Shown: positions 16,131-26,553 of the stretch, one piece after another
Position numbering within the stretch: position 1 is the first letter of the stretch
Layout of the letters: each line of letters starts with the position of its first letter
NCBI GenBank assembly: GCA_944392785.1
Contig: CALXXW010000013.1
Coordinates: 62,001 to 126,000 of the forward strand
Reading direction: 5' to 3'
Source of the DNA: an uncultured Alphaproteobacteria bacterium
GTDB lineage: Bacteria; Pseudomonadota; Alphaproteobacteria; CAAHEQ01; UBA3637
Length of the DNA: 64,000 nt
Translations under genes and position numbers: made by a program
The notes under the pieces: generated by a model
Told to the model about the DNA's origin: nothing
The model's database searches: none
The model's input: the letters and a program-made list of their open reading frames with translations, nothing else

Positions 16131-17653
16131 TCTATTTTAAACACCTTTCCTTTTTCCAAAGCCTTTTTGAAAGCGTTAATCAGGCGTTGTTGCTCTTCAG
16201 GGGTTAATTTTTTACGTTCCTCTTCAACGGCTTTCACAAGTTGGGGGAATTGCTGAGCCAAGGTTTTTGCAATAATCTCTTGAGCCAGGGTAAATTTATC
16301 TTCAGCGACACCATCCAATAGCCCGCTGTTTGTTGCCAGGAAAATAGCAACCTGTTGTGCTGCCGGCATCGGATGATACTGAACCTGTTCCATCACGGCG
16401 CGAATAGCACGCCCGCGATTGAGACGTTGAACGGTTTCCGTATCTAATTGTGTACCGAATTTTGCAAATGACTCTAATTCTTCAAACTGTGAAAAGAAGA
16501 GCTTTAACGGGCCAACAAGGCTTCGGTAGGCCGGCAGCTGGGCATCTCCACCGACACGAGAAACAGAGCGGCCTGTATCAATCGCCGGCAAAATCCCCTT
16601 CTGAAAAAGAGAGGTAGATAAATAAATTTGTCCATCCGTAATCGATATGATGTTGGTTGGAATATAAGCCGATATATTTCCAGCTTCGGTCGACACAATC
16701 GGTAAAGCCGTCAATGATCCACCGCCAAATTCTGGTCGCAAATGTGTCGAGCGCTCCAGCAAACGTGAGTGAATGTAGAAAATATCTCCCGGAAAAGCTT
16801 CTCGTCCCGGTGGTGTCCGGAGTAATAGGGACATTTGACGATAAGCTCGTGCATGTGCCGTCAAATCGTCATAAACAATCAGAACGTCTTTTCCTCTGGC
16901 CATGAACCACTCTCCGATTGACGTTGCCGCATAAGGAGCAATATACTGCATACCGGCTTCATCATCGCCCGAGGCAACAACCACAATGGTATTGTTCATA
17001 ACGCCATATTTTTCCAGATCGGCGATAACCCGTGCCGTATTTGATGCCCGCTGTCCTATTGAACAATAAATGGATATGACACCTGTGTCTTTCTGATTAA
17101 TCATCGTATCCAAAGCAATCGCTGTTTTCCCTGTTTGGCGGTCACCCAGAATTAATTCACGCTGTCCTCGGCCGATGGGGGTGAAAGAATCGATTGCTTT
17201 TAATCCTGTTTGCAAGGGGGTATCAACGGGGGCTCGATGCATGATAGGGGCGGCTTCTCGTTCAACCGGCAAAGTTTCTGTGGTTGCCAAAGGTCCTTTG
17301 TTATCCAGCGGTTGACCCAAAGGGTTAATAACACGTCCCAACAGCGCCTCTCCGACAGGTACATCCAAGACGCGATGCGTGCGTTTGGCTTGATCGCCGG
17401 CCTTGAGTGTATCGGCATTCGTTAAAAAAACGATACCGACTTTATCAGCCGACAAAGTCTGAACCATACCGATGACATTATTTTTAAACGTTAACAGTTC
17501 ATTCATTTTAACTTTTGACAGACCTGATACTTCGGCTGTTCCTGAAGAAATAGAAATAATCGTACTTGTTTCAGAAACATTCAAGTCCATTTTCGTTTTT
17601 TTCAATGCCTCTGTAATGACTTTATCTGCTTCTTTTGATGCTTTTTTTAACAT
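16127..17653 (-). CDS. atpA: N-ATPase F1 subunit alpha
   Basis: The non-catalytic nucleotide-binding subunit of 508 residues. It has the beta-barrel N-terminus, GDRQTGKT (170-177) as Walker A, and SRVGGDAQ with the arginine that reaches into the catalytic site. The segment MNELLTF..NVIGMV and the VLDVPVGEALLGRV motif match the alternate F-type/N-ATPase alpha. It lies between atpF and atpG, without an intervening atpH. Confidence 0.95.
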   Translation of the reverse strand: MLKKASKEADKVITEALKKTKMDLNVSETSTIISISSGTAEVSGLSKVKMNELLTFKNNVIGMVQTLSADKVGIVFLTNADTLKAGDQAKRTHRVLDVPVGEALLGRVINPLGQPLDNKGPLATTETLPVEREAAPIMHRAPVDTPLQTGLKAIDSFTPIGRGQRELILGDRQTGKTAIALDTMINQKDTGVISIYCSIGQRASNTARVIADLEKYGVMNNTIVVVASGDDEAGMQYIAPYAATSIGEWFMARGKDVLIVYDDLTAHARAYRQMSLLLRTPPGREAFPGDIFYIHSRLLERSTHLRPEFGGGSLTALPIVSTEAGNISAYIPTNIISITDGQIYLSTSLFQKGILPAIDTGRSVSRVGGDAQLPAYRSLVGPLKLFFSQFEELESFAKFGTQLDTETVQRLNRGRAIRAVMEQVQYHPMPAAQQVAIFLATNSGLLDGVAEDKFTLAQEIIAKTLAQQFPQLVKAVEEERKKLTPEEQQRLINAFKKALEKGKVFKIE

Positions 17654-17657
17654 CCTT

Positions 17658-18428
17658 TTACTCCTTTACAATCAATCCGGCCAAAGAATTGTTTAAATTT
17701 GTTTCCAACTCGGTCAAATAAGATTTTAAATGCCATTCTAAATTCGTTTCTCCCATTCGAACCTCCAGCCCTAAGATGAGCTCTTTATCAACAGAAAAAC
17801 GAACAATAGCCGTTTCCGTTTTAAACATCGACGACAAGAACTTTTTCAGTGCTGCTTGTTCTTTAGGTGCCAAAGTATCCGAAGAGATGACCTCAATCAA
17901 TTTTGTTTTTTTGAGAGTTGCATTCATATCCGCAATATCCTTTTTGGGCAGAGCAGATACTTTTTTTTGGAAAAGCAACAGAGCTTGAGCCAATGGCGCT
18001 AATCCTGACAATTCCGAAATAACCGTATTTGTTAAACGCAGAAAATGATCCGCCATCAAATTACGGATTTCCAGCTGAGCCGATTGTACCTCACGGTTAA
18101 GATCGCTTTGTGTTTTGGCGCGCAAAGTGGCGATAGCTGCCATAACATCGGCTGTTTGCTGTTGCTTTAGATGTTCTACTTCCTTTTCAATGTCGGCCAG
18201 ACGAGTCGCTCGTGTTTCTTCAAAAATTTCGGCCTCACGAGATAATTCCTCGCGTTGTTTCTGAGCTGCTTCATACTCAGCCGCGGCTTTTTTGACCTTT
18301 CCCTCGATATAGGCTTGGCGTTTCGTAATAGCGTTAATAATGGGATGGTATAAGAAACGCTTTAACAGCCAAACCAACACGAATAGGTTAAGAATTTGGG
18401 CGATAAATGTGACCCAACTGAATCCCAT
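17658..18428 (-). CDS. atpF: N-ATPase stator subunit b fused to a delta-like C-terminal domain
   Basis: At 256 residues this is about 90 longer than standard b subunits. An N-terminal membrane helix (about 5-25) is followed by a long charged coiled coil (about 35-150). Residues about 165-245 resemble the C-terminal domain of F1 delta: EVISSDTLAPKEQAALKKF, then SVDKELILGLEVRMGET and a terminal helix. The operon has no atpH, so this fused domain would connect the stalk to F1. It lies between atpE (18 nt) and atpA (4 nt). Confidence 0.9.
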   Translation of the reverse strand: MGFSWVTFIAQILNLFVLVWLLKRFLYHPIINAITKRQAYIEGKVKKAAAEYEAAQKQREELSREAEIFEETRATRLADIEKEVEHLKQQQTADVMAAIATLRAKTQSDLNREVQSAQLEIRNLMADHFLRLTNTVISELSGLAPLAQALLLFQKKVSALPKKDIADMNATLKKTKLIEVISSDTLAPKEQAALKKFLSSMFKTETAIVRFSVDKELILGLEVRMGETNLEWHLKSYLTELETNLNNSLAGLIVKE

Positions 18429-18446
18429 GATTCACTCCTTTAACAA

Positions 18447-18725
18447 TCACTGAGCCGCCATTTCAACAGCATAATTCCAAAACGGATTAAAATATAAAAT
18501 CAAAACAGTCACCACAAAAGCGTAAATAGCTGTTGATTCAACCATAGCCATTGAAACGAAAAGAGTTCGCGTAATGGTGTTGGCTTCGTCAGGTTGTTGT
18601 GCGATGGCACGCAAAGCGCTGGCAGCCGCTTGTCCTTCCCCCAAACCGGGGCCAATACCGCCGATTGAAATACAAAGGCCTGCTGATAAAACTGACATTG
18701 CGCCGATAAGTGTAATTGGATCCAT
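18447..18725 (-). CDS. atpE: N-ATPase ring subunit c with sodium-type ion site
   Basis: The 92-residue hairpin of two membrane helices forms the rotor ring. Helix 1 has GGIGPGLGEGQAA with E30 and Q32; helix 2 has MVESTAIY with the essential E63 followed by S64, T65 and Y68. The EST..Y pattern is the sodium ligand set known from Na+-translocating F-ATPases, and an acidic residue at the helix-1 Gln position is typical of N-ATPases. The loop RAIAQQPDEA contacts F1. A strong GGAGG ribosome site fits the high copy number needed. Confidence 0.95.
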   Translation of the reverse strand: MDPITLIGAMSVLSAGLCISIGGIGPGLGEGQAAASALRAIAQQPDEANTITRTLFVSMAMVESTAIYAFVVTVLILYFNPFWNYAVEMAAQ

Positions 18726-18737
18726 TTTTTCCTCCTT

Positions 18738-19622
18738 TTAATAAGTTATTGTATCTATAAACGGTTTTTGCGGCGCAACTGCGGATACATACACAATTGC
18801 GAGCAAGGCGAAGATATATGCTTGAATCGTTCCGGTAATCAGACTTAAAATCTGCAAAGGCAAAGGAATCAAGAAAGGTGCTAACATCATTAAGATAGAT
18901 GCTATAATCGCACCGCTCAGCATATTTCCATACAAACGAAATGCCAATGAAAAAGTTGATGAAAAATCGCTTAGAACATTTAAAGGCAACATAATGGGGG
19001 TCGGATCAATATATTTTTTTAAATACCCGAGTAAACCTGCGTTCTTGATACCATAAATCGGCATAGCCAAGAAAACACAAAACGCAAAAGCAGCCGTGGT
19101 AGATAAAGAGGCTGTCGGTGCCTGAAAAGAGGGAATAATAGTCAGTAAATTACTGAGCGCAATAAATAAAAAGAATGTTCCCATCATCGGTAGATAACGA
19201 GCCGGATCATCCCCACTGACATCCTTAATCTGTGATCGAATAGTCATCACAATCATTTCTAAAGCCGTTTGAAGCGGAGAAACCCGTAAGGTTGACCTCA
19301 AGCCTCGCGTCATTAACCACGAAACAAATACTAAAACACCCATCACTAACCAGGAATAAAAAACCGTCGCCCCTATCGGAATTGAAAAAAGCGTCAAGAC
19401 AATATCATTGTCTATATTACCCAGCGATAGTCCGCTTGGCTTTTCCCCTATATAAAAAGCGCTCCACCAGGCCGATATAACCAGGACACCTATGAATAGC
19501 CGCCCCAGACGACTTCGCAGCCAACAACATCCCAGCACGATAAAGATCAAGGCAGCAACCAAGGATAACACAATCTCTCCCGAGACGGAATAAGAGCCCA
19601 GATGTATTTCTGCATTAAACAC
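18738..19622 (-). CDS. atpB: N-ATPase subunit a with N-terminal membrane extension
   Basis: Subunit a forms the ion half-channels beside the c ring; the essential arginine is R229 in SLAFRLYGNMLSG. The core (from about residue 72, NDIVLTLFSIPIGATVF) has the usual helices. Ahead of it are about 65 extra residues with two further hydrophobic segments (about 15-35 and 42-58). The start is GTG at 19622 with AAGGG upstream, overlapping atpR by 8 bp; no later ATG would keep the first core helix. The extension is therefore probably translated. Its role is unknown. Confidence 0.9.
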   Translation of the reverse strand: MFNAEIHLGSYSVSGEIVLSLVAALIFIVLGCCWLRSRLGRLFIGVLVISAWWSAFYIGEKPSGLSLGNIDNDIVLTLFSIPIGATVFYSWLVMGVLVFVSWLMTRGLRSTLRVSPLQTALEMIVMTIRSQIKDVSGDDPARYLPMMGTFFLFIALSNLLTIIPSFQAPTASLSTTAAFAFCVFLAMPIYGIKNAGLLGYLKKYIDPTPIMLPLNVLSDFSSTFSLAFRLYGNMLSGAIIASILMMLAPFLIPLPLQILSLITGTIQAYIFALLAIVYVSAVAPQKPFIDTITY

Positions 19623-20004
19623 TATTTTTCCCTTTTTTATTAGAAGATAATTTTTTGTTTTTCATCTTTTTGTTTAACTTATTTTTAGTGCTTTTTTGAG
19701 CAAACTCTGCTTGATTGACAGTATCTTTTTTGACAAAGCTGAGAACAATGCGGCGCATAACCAAGGCCGCTAAGATCGTTAGCAAGAATTTACCGGCGTG
19801 GTCACCCGCAACCAATAGAGCCGCAAAAATCAATAAGAATAACCGTAAGACGGCTGAAGCAAACAAGAAAGCCCCCCTATGTTTAACACGGGGTAAAATT
19901 TGGATTGTTTGCCAAAGTAAATAGAGGTAAATGAGTCCCAATACGGCTCCGGCCAAGACCGGCCCCCACATCTCTGACACTGGAATATATAAAAGATGAT
20001 TCAT
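19615..20004 (-). CDS. atpR: N-ATPase membrane subunit AtpR
   Basis: AtpR is a small membrane protein unique to N-ATPase operons. Three hydrophobic segments (about 12-32, 42-64 and 66-86) are visible, with an arginine inside the second (VLRLFLL), a feature thought to face ring carboxylates during assembly. From residue about 95 to 129 the tail is strikingly lysine-rich and would be cytoplasmic. It overlaps atpQ by 4 bp and atpB by 8 bp. Confidence 0.88.
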   Translation of the reverse strand: MNHLLYIPVSEMWGPVLAGAVLGLIYLYLLWQTIQILPRVKHRGAFLFASAVLRLFLLIFAALLVAGDHAGKFLLTILAALVMRRIVLSFVKKDTVNQAEFAQKSTKNKLNKKMKNKKLSSNKKGKNSV

Positions 20005-20321
20005 TTTTTTATACCTTTTTCCTTTTTCTTTTTAACAATAATCCCTTCTTTTGTCAGCCATCGATTGGCGTTTAAAATACCGATGATGAAACCTATCAGA
20101 ATAAAATTTAAGGTCCAAGAAACAGACTCTATCGGGACTTCTTTATCCAAAAATAACCCCAACATAACGCCTAAAAGAACAGGGACAGCCATCTGCCAAC
20201 CATAAACACCCAATTGAGCCGCATTCAGAGTCAAATGACGATATTGACGATTATTTAAGGCCTTAGCTTTCTGTATCAAGACTCTGGCCGTTTTCCGATT
20301 TTCCTGATCAAATTCCGACAT
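20001..20321 (-). CDS. atpQ: N-ATPase membrane subunit AtpQ (AtpI-like)
   Basis: The 106-residue protein has two transmembrane helices (about 44-58 and 66-86) with the GWQMAVPVLLGVMLGLFLD motif of the AtpI/AtpQ family, involved in assembly of the c ring. Both termini are charged and would be cytoplasmic. A GGAGGAGATC ribosome site precedes the ATG. It overlaps atpC by 14 bp. Its place between atpC and atpR is diagnostic of the N-ATPase order. Confidence 0.88.
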   Translation of the reverse strand: MSEFDQENRKTARVLIQKAKALNNRQYRHLTLNAAQLGVYGWQMAVPVLLGVMLGLFLDKEVPIESVSWTLNFILIGFIIGILNANRWLTKEGIIVKKKKEKGIKK

Positions 20322-20720
20322 GATCTCCTCCTTGTTTCAAGGTGTTAAGCCCCTTGGCCAGTCCTACTTCCAGTCGCGCCATGGTCAAATTAATTTCTTT
20401 GCGCTGCTGTTCCATTTCTTTAAAATCGGTATCAATAACATGCTCTAAATGTGACAAATTGTCATCCAGAATAGCCAGCTTGGTTGATAGTCTCACCTCG
20501 GCTCCCTTTTTAACCAACACACCTCTGTCACAGGCAATATACGAAACGTCACCCGTTGGTTTCGTGTAGCTTAATATACTTTGTCTTAAGGCCGTGATAA
20601 AGTCTGTGTGACGAGGTAATAGCGTAAAGAAGCCATCGATTCCTTCGGCCTCCACCTTGGAAATCTCTACATCCAAGACAACCTCTATTGGGGAAAAAAC
20701 CTTAAAACGCATAGACGTCA

Positions 20721-20721
<1 letters not shown>
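20308..20721 (-). CDS. atpC: N-ATPase F1 subunit epsilon
   Basis: Epsilon joins gamma to the c ring and can regulate hydrolysis. The beta-sandwich domain (MRFKVFSPIEVVLDVEISKVEAEG..., LLPRHTDFITAL) is followed by a two-helix C-terminus. The frame could begin with GTG at 20724, but ATG at 20721 forms a TGATG coupling with the atpD stop and is preferred (137 aa). It is the second gene, as in N-ATPases, and unlike standard operons, where it is last. Confidence 0.9.
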
Positions 20722-22139
<1,418 letters not shown>

Positions 22140-22155
22140 TCAATCTGCTTCTTTC

Positions 22156-22183
22156 TTTATAGAAGCTCTTTTTTTTAGGTCAA
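22156..22183 (-). promoter_or_regulatory. Promoter of the N-ATPase operon
   Basis: Minus strand TTGACC (22178-22183) and TATAAA (22156-22161) are 16 bp apart and about 35 nt upstream of the atpD start. The -35 box abuts the T-run of the tyrS terminator. Confidence 0.75.
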
Positions 22184-22223
22184 GAAAAAAAACAAAAAGG
22201 CGCCCAATTTTCACATGGGCGTC
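22180..22223 (-). terminator. Rho-independent terminator of tyrS
   Basis: On the minus strand GACGCCCA and TGGGCGCC pair (one mismatch) around a 9-nt loop and are followed by TTTTTGTTTTTTTT. Confidence 0.85.
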
Positions 22224-22243
22224 TTTAAAAAGAAGTGGATACA

Positions 22244-23485
22244 CTACTTCAACACGACTTTTAAAAAGTTCTTTTTACCTTTTTGTAGTAAAAACTCGGT
22301 TTTACCACTTGGTAAAAGAGCGTCTATTGTGGCTACTTTTTCTCCGTCCAGAGAAAGGCCGTTTTGCTGGATTAAGCGACGAGCCTCGCCTTTACTGGGT
22401 AAAAAACCAACGGCCACAACGGCATCTACAACCGTCATATGTTGAGCCTGTGCAACATCCAACTGAGCTGTCGGAACATCGGCAGAGGGACCGGCACCGC
22501 CGAATAGGCTGGCGGATGCGGCAACGGCTTTATCTGCCTCTTCGGTGCCATGAACCAACTTTGTCACCTCATACGCCATACGCTTTTTAGCCGCGATAAT
22601 ATCCGAGCGGCACATAGCCTCAATGTCGGCTGTCGGAATATCCGTAAATAATTTCAATAGTTTTTCGGTATCCGCATCATCTGTGTTATAAAAATACTGA
22701 TAGAAAGCATAAGAGGTTGTTCGATCACGTGCTACCCACAGTGTTCCGTTTTCGGTCTTACCCATTTTTTTGCCTTCTTTGGTCATTAAGAGCGGGCAGG
22801 TTAACCCCAAAGTTTCACCACAGTCTGTTTGTGAATCACCGTTAGTATGGAAATTCATTTTCCGACTCAATTCCGTGCCGGCAACGATATTTCCCCACTG
22901 ATCAGAACCACCAATTTGCAAAGTACACCCATAGGTACGATTCAGATACACAAAATCATATGCCTGCATTAACATATAACCCATTTCTAAAAACGTCAAT
23001 CCGCCGTTTTCCAATCGTTTAGCATATGCCTCTGAAGCTAACATTTTATTGACATTAAAGTGAATGCCGACCTGACGCATAAAATCAATATAATTAAAGC
23101 GGTTAATCCAATTTGAATTATCCAAAATAATAGCCGGATTTTCACCGTCCACACGGATAAATTGAGCCGCAAGACGTTTGACCTCTTCGACATTATGAGC
23201 AACCATCTCCGGCGTCATCATTTTACGCATATCAGACTTTCCCGTCGGATCACCGACCAAAGCGGTAGCGCCGCCGATAACTAAGATTCCGCGATGTCCT
23301 TGACGCTGCAAATGCCGAAACATCATCAAAGACACAAAATGTCCGATATGCAGACTATCGGCCGTTGGATCAATTCCAAGATAAAATGTTATGGGCTTTC
23401 CATTGATTGCCGCGCGCGTTTCCGTTTCATGCGTTGTTTGATAGACATAGCCACGTTCTTTCAGATAATCAAAAAAATCTGTCAT
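22244..23485 (-). CDS. tyrS: Tyrosine--tRNA ligase
   Basis: TyrRS charges tRNA-Tyr. The class I signature HIGH lies in SLHIGHF near residue 46, the second signature reads KKMGKTENG, and LQIGGSDQWGNI is the tyrosine-pocket region. The C-terminal S4 RNA-binding domain (about 345-410, KGEARRLIQQNGLSLDG) is present. Length (413) is typical. It is transcribed alone and ends in a strong terminator. Confidence 0.96.
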   Translation of the reverse strand: MTDFFDYLKERGYVYQTTHETETRAAINGKPITFYLGIDPTADSLHIGHFVSLMMFRHLQRQGHRGILVIGGATALVGDPTGKSDMRKMMTPEMVAHNVEEVKRLAAQFIRVDGENPAIILDNSNWINRFNYIDFMRQVGIHFNVNKMLASEAYAKRLENGGLTFLEMGYMLMQAYDFVYLNRTYGCTLQIGGSDQWGNIVAGTELSRKMNFHTNGDSQTDCGETLGLTCPLLMTKEGKKMGKTENGTLWVARDRTTSYAFYQYFYNTDDADTEKLLKLFTDIPTADIEAMCRSDIIAAKKRMAYEVTKLVHGTEEADKAVAASASLFGGAGPSADVPTAQLDVAQAQHMTVVDAVVAVGFLPSKGEARRLIQQNGLSLDGEKVATIDALLPSGKTEFLLQKGKKNFLKVVLK

Positions 23486-23535
23486 TTTATCTCTCCACCA
23501 TTTAAATTAAAATTGCACGACGTATTTTATCTTAT

Positions 23536-25716
23536 TCAAGAGGGCTTTTCAAGCACTTTTTGCACTTTTTCCAACAGCTCAGACAACTCGAACGGCTTTG
23601 CTAAAAAGGTGAAAGCCTTATTTTCTTCAGATCCGTGACGCCTAAATTCTTCCGAGTAGCCTGAAATCAAAATACTTTTTAAATGTGGTCGTAGTTTTAA
23701 GGCCTCTTCAATAAGTGTTTCACCATCCATCCCCGGCATCATCATATCTGTCAACAGTAAATCTATTTCTTGCTTTTTTTGAAGTTCCAGCAGAGCGCTC
23801 TGAGCCGAATCGCATTCGATAATATGATACCCCTGGCTTTGCAAGGCGCGGGCAGAAACCAGACGAACACTTCGTTCATCATCAACCAGTAAAATGATCT
23901 GATGCTCTGTATTCGGTATGTCATTTTCTACAACCTTTTCAACATGAAGCGGAGCCGCATCCGGCTCAAAACGCGGCAAATAAATTGAGAAAGTTGTCCC
24001 AACACCTTTTTCACTGTCCACGGCAATATAGCCGTCGGCACCGCGTACAACGCCATATACCGTTGACAGGCCCAAACCCGTTCCCGAAGCTGTTGAGCTT
24101 TCTTTTGTCGTAAAAAAAGGTTCAAAAATATGTGGTAAATCTTTACTGTCAATTCCGACTCCTGTATCCGATGCCGTTATTTTGATATAGTCCCCCGGAG
24201 TCATTTTATCTATACCGCACGGTCTTGACTTTTTAATTCGCTCACGCACGGCAGACAGACGAAATATCCCGCCATTAGGCATAGCATCCTTGGCATTCAC
24301 TGCCAGGTTCAAAAAAATTTGTGTGAGTTGGTTTGGATCCAGCTTCACACATCCTAAATGGCGTTTAAATTCAAGTTTTAAGGTATTAAACGGAACCAAC
24401 AAACTCCGTTGTAATAAGGCTTCTAAATCAATAAAAGCATCATGTATAGAAATCAATTTCGGCCTGACGGGTTGTTTGCGAGAAAATGTCAATAATTGTC
24501 CCACCAGACCAGCGGCTTTATTGGCATTTCCCTTAATTTGCATTAAATCTAAAAAGCTGGGATCATCCGCCGTCTTATTTTGCAACAATAAATCCGTAAA
24601 TCCGATAATAGCCGTCAATAAATTATTAAAGTCATGCGCAATACCACCAGCCAATTGACCGATGGCCTGCATTTTTTGAGAGTGTGCGACTTGTGCTTCC
24701 AAGTTTTTACGTGCCGACACATCAACAATATAAAACAAAAGAGTATCTTTTTTATCTGTGGCAAACCCCATAAAAATGTTAAGTGTCCGTGTATCTAGCA
24801 TGGGTAGAGTAATCAGCTCAACCATTTCGCTTTCACTCTGTCCCTGGACCATTTTATCCAGCTTACGAAGCAGAATTTGCTGCATATTCTCGGGGAAGAA
24901 AGAGAGGATATTTTTACCTTCAATTTCTTCTTTAACTTGTTTAAATAATATACAGAAAACATTATTAACTTTTAAAACTGTTTTATCTAATAAGTCGACA
25001 ATCAAGCACGGTAGAGGCGCTTGCTCGAATAAAGAAAAATGGGCGGCCTCAACTTGGGGAGAGTAGGGACGAATAATCCCGCAAAATAAAGGATCTAAGT
25101 CCGTATCTAAGGGCTGTTGCCTTACGGTAAAAGTTGTCAATTTATCCGTTGTTTTAATGAGGCAGAGGCCCTCAAAAAAACCTCCTATATCCGGTTGATT
25201 TTCAACAATAAATTTATTTAAAGACTGACCTAAAATTTGTTTAAAAGAAGCTCCAACCAGTTGACAAAACGCCATGTTAACATATATCAATGTTCCCTTA
25301 GCATCAATCAAATAAAGAGGGTCTGATAATGTGCTCAAAATACCGGAAAGCAGCGCTAACTGATGAGACAAGCTGGTATGAACAGCAACAAAAGAAGTAA
25401 TATCTTTTGCCACCAGCAACATGCCGTCTGAGAGTTTTTTTAACTGAATCTGATAGACGCTTTTTCCAACGCGTATCTGAGCCTCCCAGGCCTGTTGGTG
25501 ACAATAGGCATCCACCAAACGTTGAATCTGGACGGACTCTAAACTATCTCTTAAAAAGAAAAAGGGATTTTCTTGCAGCCCGAAAAGACGCGCTCCAGCC
25601 TGATTTGTTGCAAGCACCACATTTTGCAAAGAACGAATCTGTCGCGCGTCATCTTCCACATTTAACAAGGAGGCATATATTTTTTCTTTTTTTCGTCTGA
25701 ACATGTCCGCTATCAT
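23536..25716 (-). CDS. cckA: CckA-like hybrid sensor histidine kinase, no membrane segment
   Basis: Order of domains: PAS-like (about 25-110), PAS (about 118-215), PAS (about 225-335), HisKA with H361 in GGIAHDFNNLLTAIIGF, HATPase (NLAVNAKDAMPNGG, GTGLGLSTVYGVV) and a receiver domain with D657 in LLTDMMMPGMDGE. The H-box and GLSTVYG sequences are close to CckA, the phosphorelay hub controlling CtrA in alphaproteobacteria. Typical CckA has two N-terminal membrane helices; here the protein begins MIADMFRRKKEK and has none. An unrelated hybrid kinase of the same class is possible. Confidence 0.8.
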   Translation of the reverse strand: MIADMFRRKKEKIYASLLNVEDDARQIRSLQNVVLATNQAGARLFGLQENPFFFLRDSLESVQIQRLVDAYCHQQAWEAQIRVGKSVYQIQLKKLSDGMLLVAKDITSFVAVHTSLSHQLALLSGILSTLSDPLYLIDAKGTLIYVNMAFCQLVGASFKQILGQSLNKFIVENQPDIGGFFEGLCLIKTTDKLTTFTVRQQPLDTDLDPLFCGIIRPYSPQVEAAHFSLFEQAPLPCLIVDLLDKTVLKVNNVFCILFKQVKEEIEGKNILSFFPENMQQILLRKLDKMVQGQSESEMVELITLPMLDTRTLNIFMGFATDKKDTLLFYIVDVSARKNLEAQVAHSQKMQAIGQLAGGIAHDFNNLLTAIIGFTDLLLQNKTADDPSFLDLMQIKGNANKAAGLVGQLLTFSRKQPVRPKLISIHDAFIDLEALLQRSLLVPFNTLKLEFKRHLGCVKLDPNQLTQIFLNLAVNAKDAMPNGGIFRLSAVRERIKKSRPCGIDKMTPGDYIKITASDTGVGIDSKDLPHIFEPFFTTKESSTASGTGLGLSTVYGVVRGADGYIAVDSEKGVGTTFSIYLPRFEPDAAPLHVEKVVENDIPNTEHQIILLVDDERSVRLVSARALQSQGYHIIECDSAQSALLELQKKQEIDLLLTDMMMPGMDGETLIEEALKLRPHLKSILISGYSEEFRRHGSEENKAFTFLAKPFELSELLEKVQKVLEKPS

Positions 25717-25768
25717 AGCAAGACTTCTGTTAAAAATCCAGTAAAATATGCAACCTATTTAAAATATC

Positions 25769-26365
25769 TTAGCTAAATACTTTAATGCGATCTTGGATGG
25801 GTAGAAACGCCTTTTCTCCTGGTTCTGTCACTGGTTTCCCAAACGGCATTTGGGCAATCAGTTTCCAATTTTTAGGCACGCCCCAATTTTGATATACCAT
25901 ATCATCAACCAGGGGGTTATAGTGCTGCAAAGAGGCGCCGAAACCGGCATCTTCTAATAACATCCAAAGGTTAGATTGCAGCATACCATTTGCTTGAGCG
26001 GCCCACACGGGAAAATTTTCTTTATAGAGTGAAAATTGAGCTGCATATTTTTCGACTGTTGATGTATCGTCAAAGTACAAAATCGTTCCGTAAGCTTTTG
26101 AAAAAGCACTTATTTTATCTTGGGTTGATTGAAACTTCTCCTCAGGTGTCACTTGACGCAAAATTTCCGTCAATTCCCTCCAAAATTTTAAATGCTGTTG
26201 ATGCAGCAAGACAAGAAGCCGAGCACTTTGCATGTTAAATGCTGAGGGCGTATGTTTTAAAGCCGTTTCCGCTAATGTAATGATTTCAGCATCTGAAATA
26301 GGAGCCTCTGCCGATAACGTGTAATATGTTCGACGTTGTTGAATAGCATTGATTAAAGATGTCAT
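25769..26365 (-). CDS. Nitroreductase-family oxidoreductase
   Basis: The protein resembles the Frm2/Hbn1-like branch of FMN nitroreductases: RRTYYTLSAEAPISD near the N-terminus (FMN phosphate site), SAFNMQSARLLVL and the late GFGASLQHYNPLVDD segment. It would reduce nitro compounds or quinones with NAD(P)H; its substrate is unknown. The open frame extends to 26395, but GGAGGATATAC precedes the ATG at 26365, giving 198 residues. It appears monocistronic. Confidence 0.85.
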   Translation of the reverse strand: MTSLINAIQQRRTYYTLSAEAPISDAEIITLAETALKHTPSAFNMQSARLLVLLHQQHLKFWRELTEILRQVTPEEKFQSTQDKISAFSKAYGTILYFDDTSTVEKYAAQFSLYKENFPVWAAQANGMLQSNLWMLLEDAGFGASLQHYNPLVDDMVYQNWGVPKNWKLIAQMPFGKPVTEPGEKAFLPIQDRIKVFS

Positions 26366-26553
26366 GTATATCCTCCTTTTTTTGTTGTCCTGCATGAAAA
26401 GATACGGTTATTTGAATCAAAAATCAATCATCCTGTATCAAAAAGTCCTTTATCCATTTAAAAAGAGATTTAAAATAAGGGAAACAAACAGAGAACGACA
26501 TACTCCTTGTCGCAAATAGAGTTAGGACAAGCACTCATCCACCAGGTATAATG

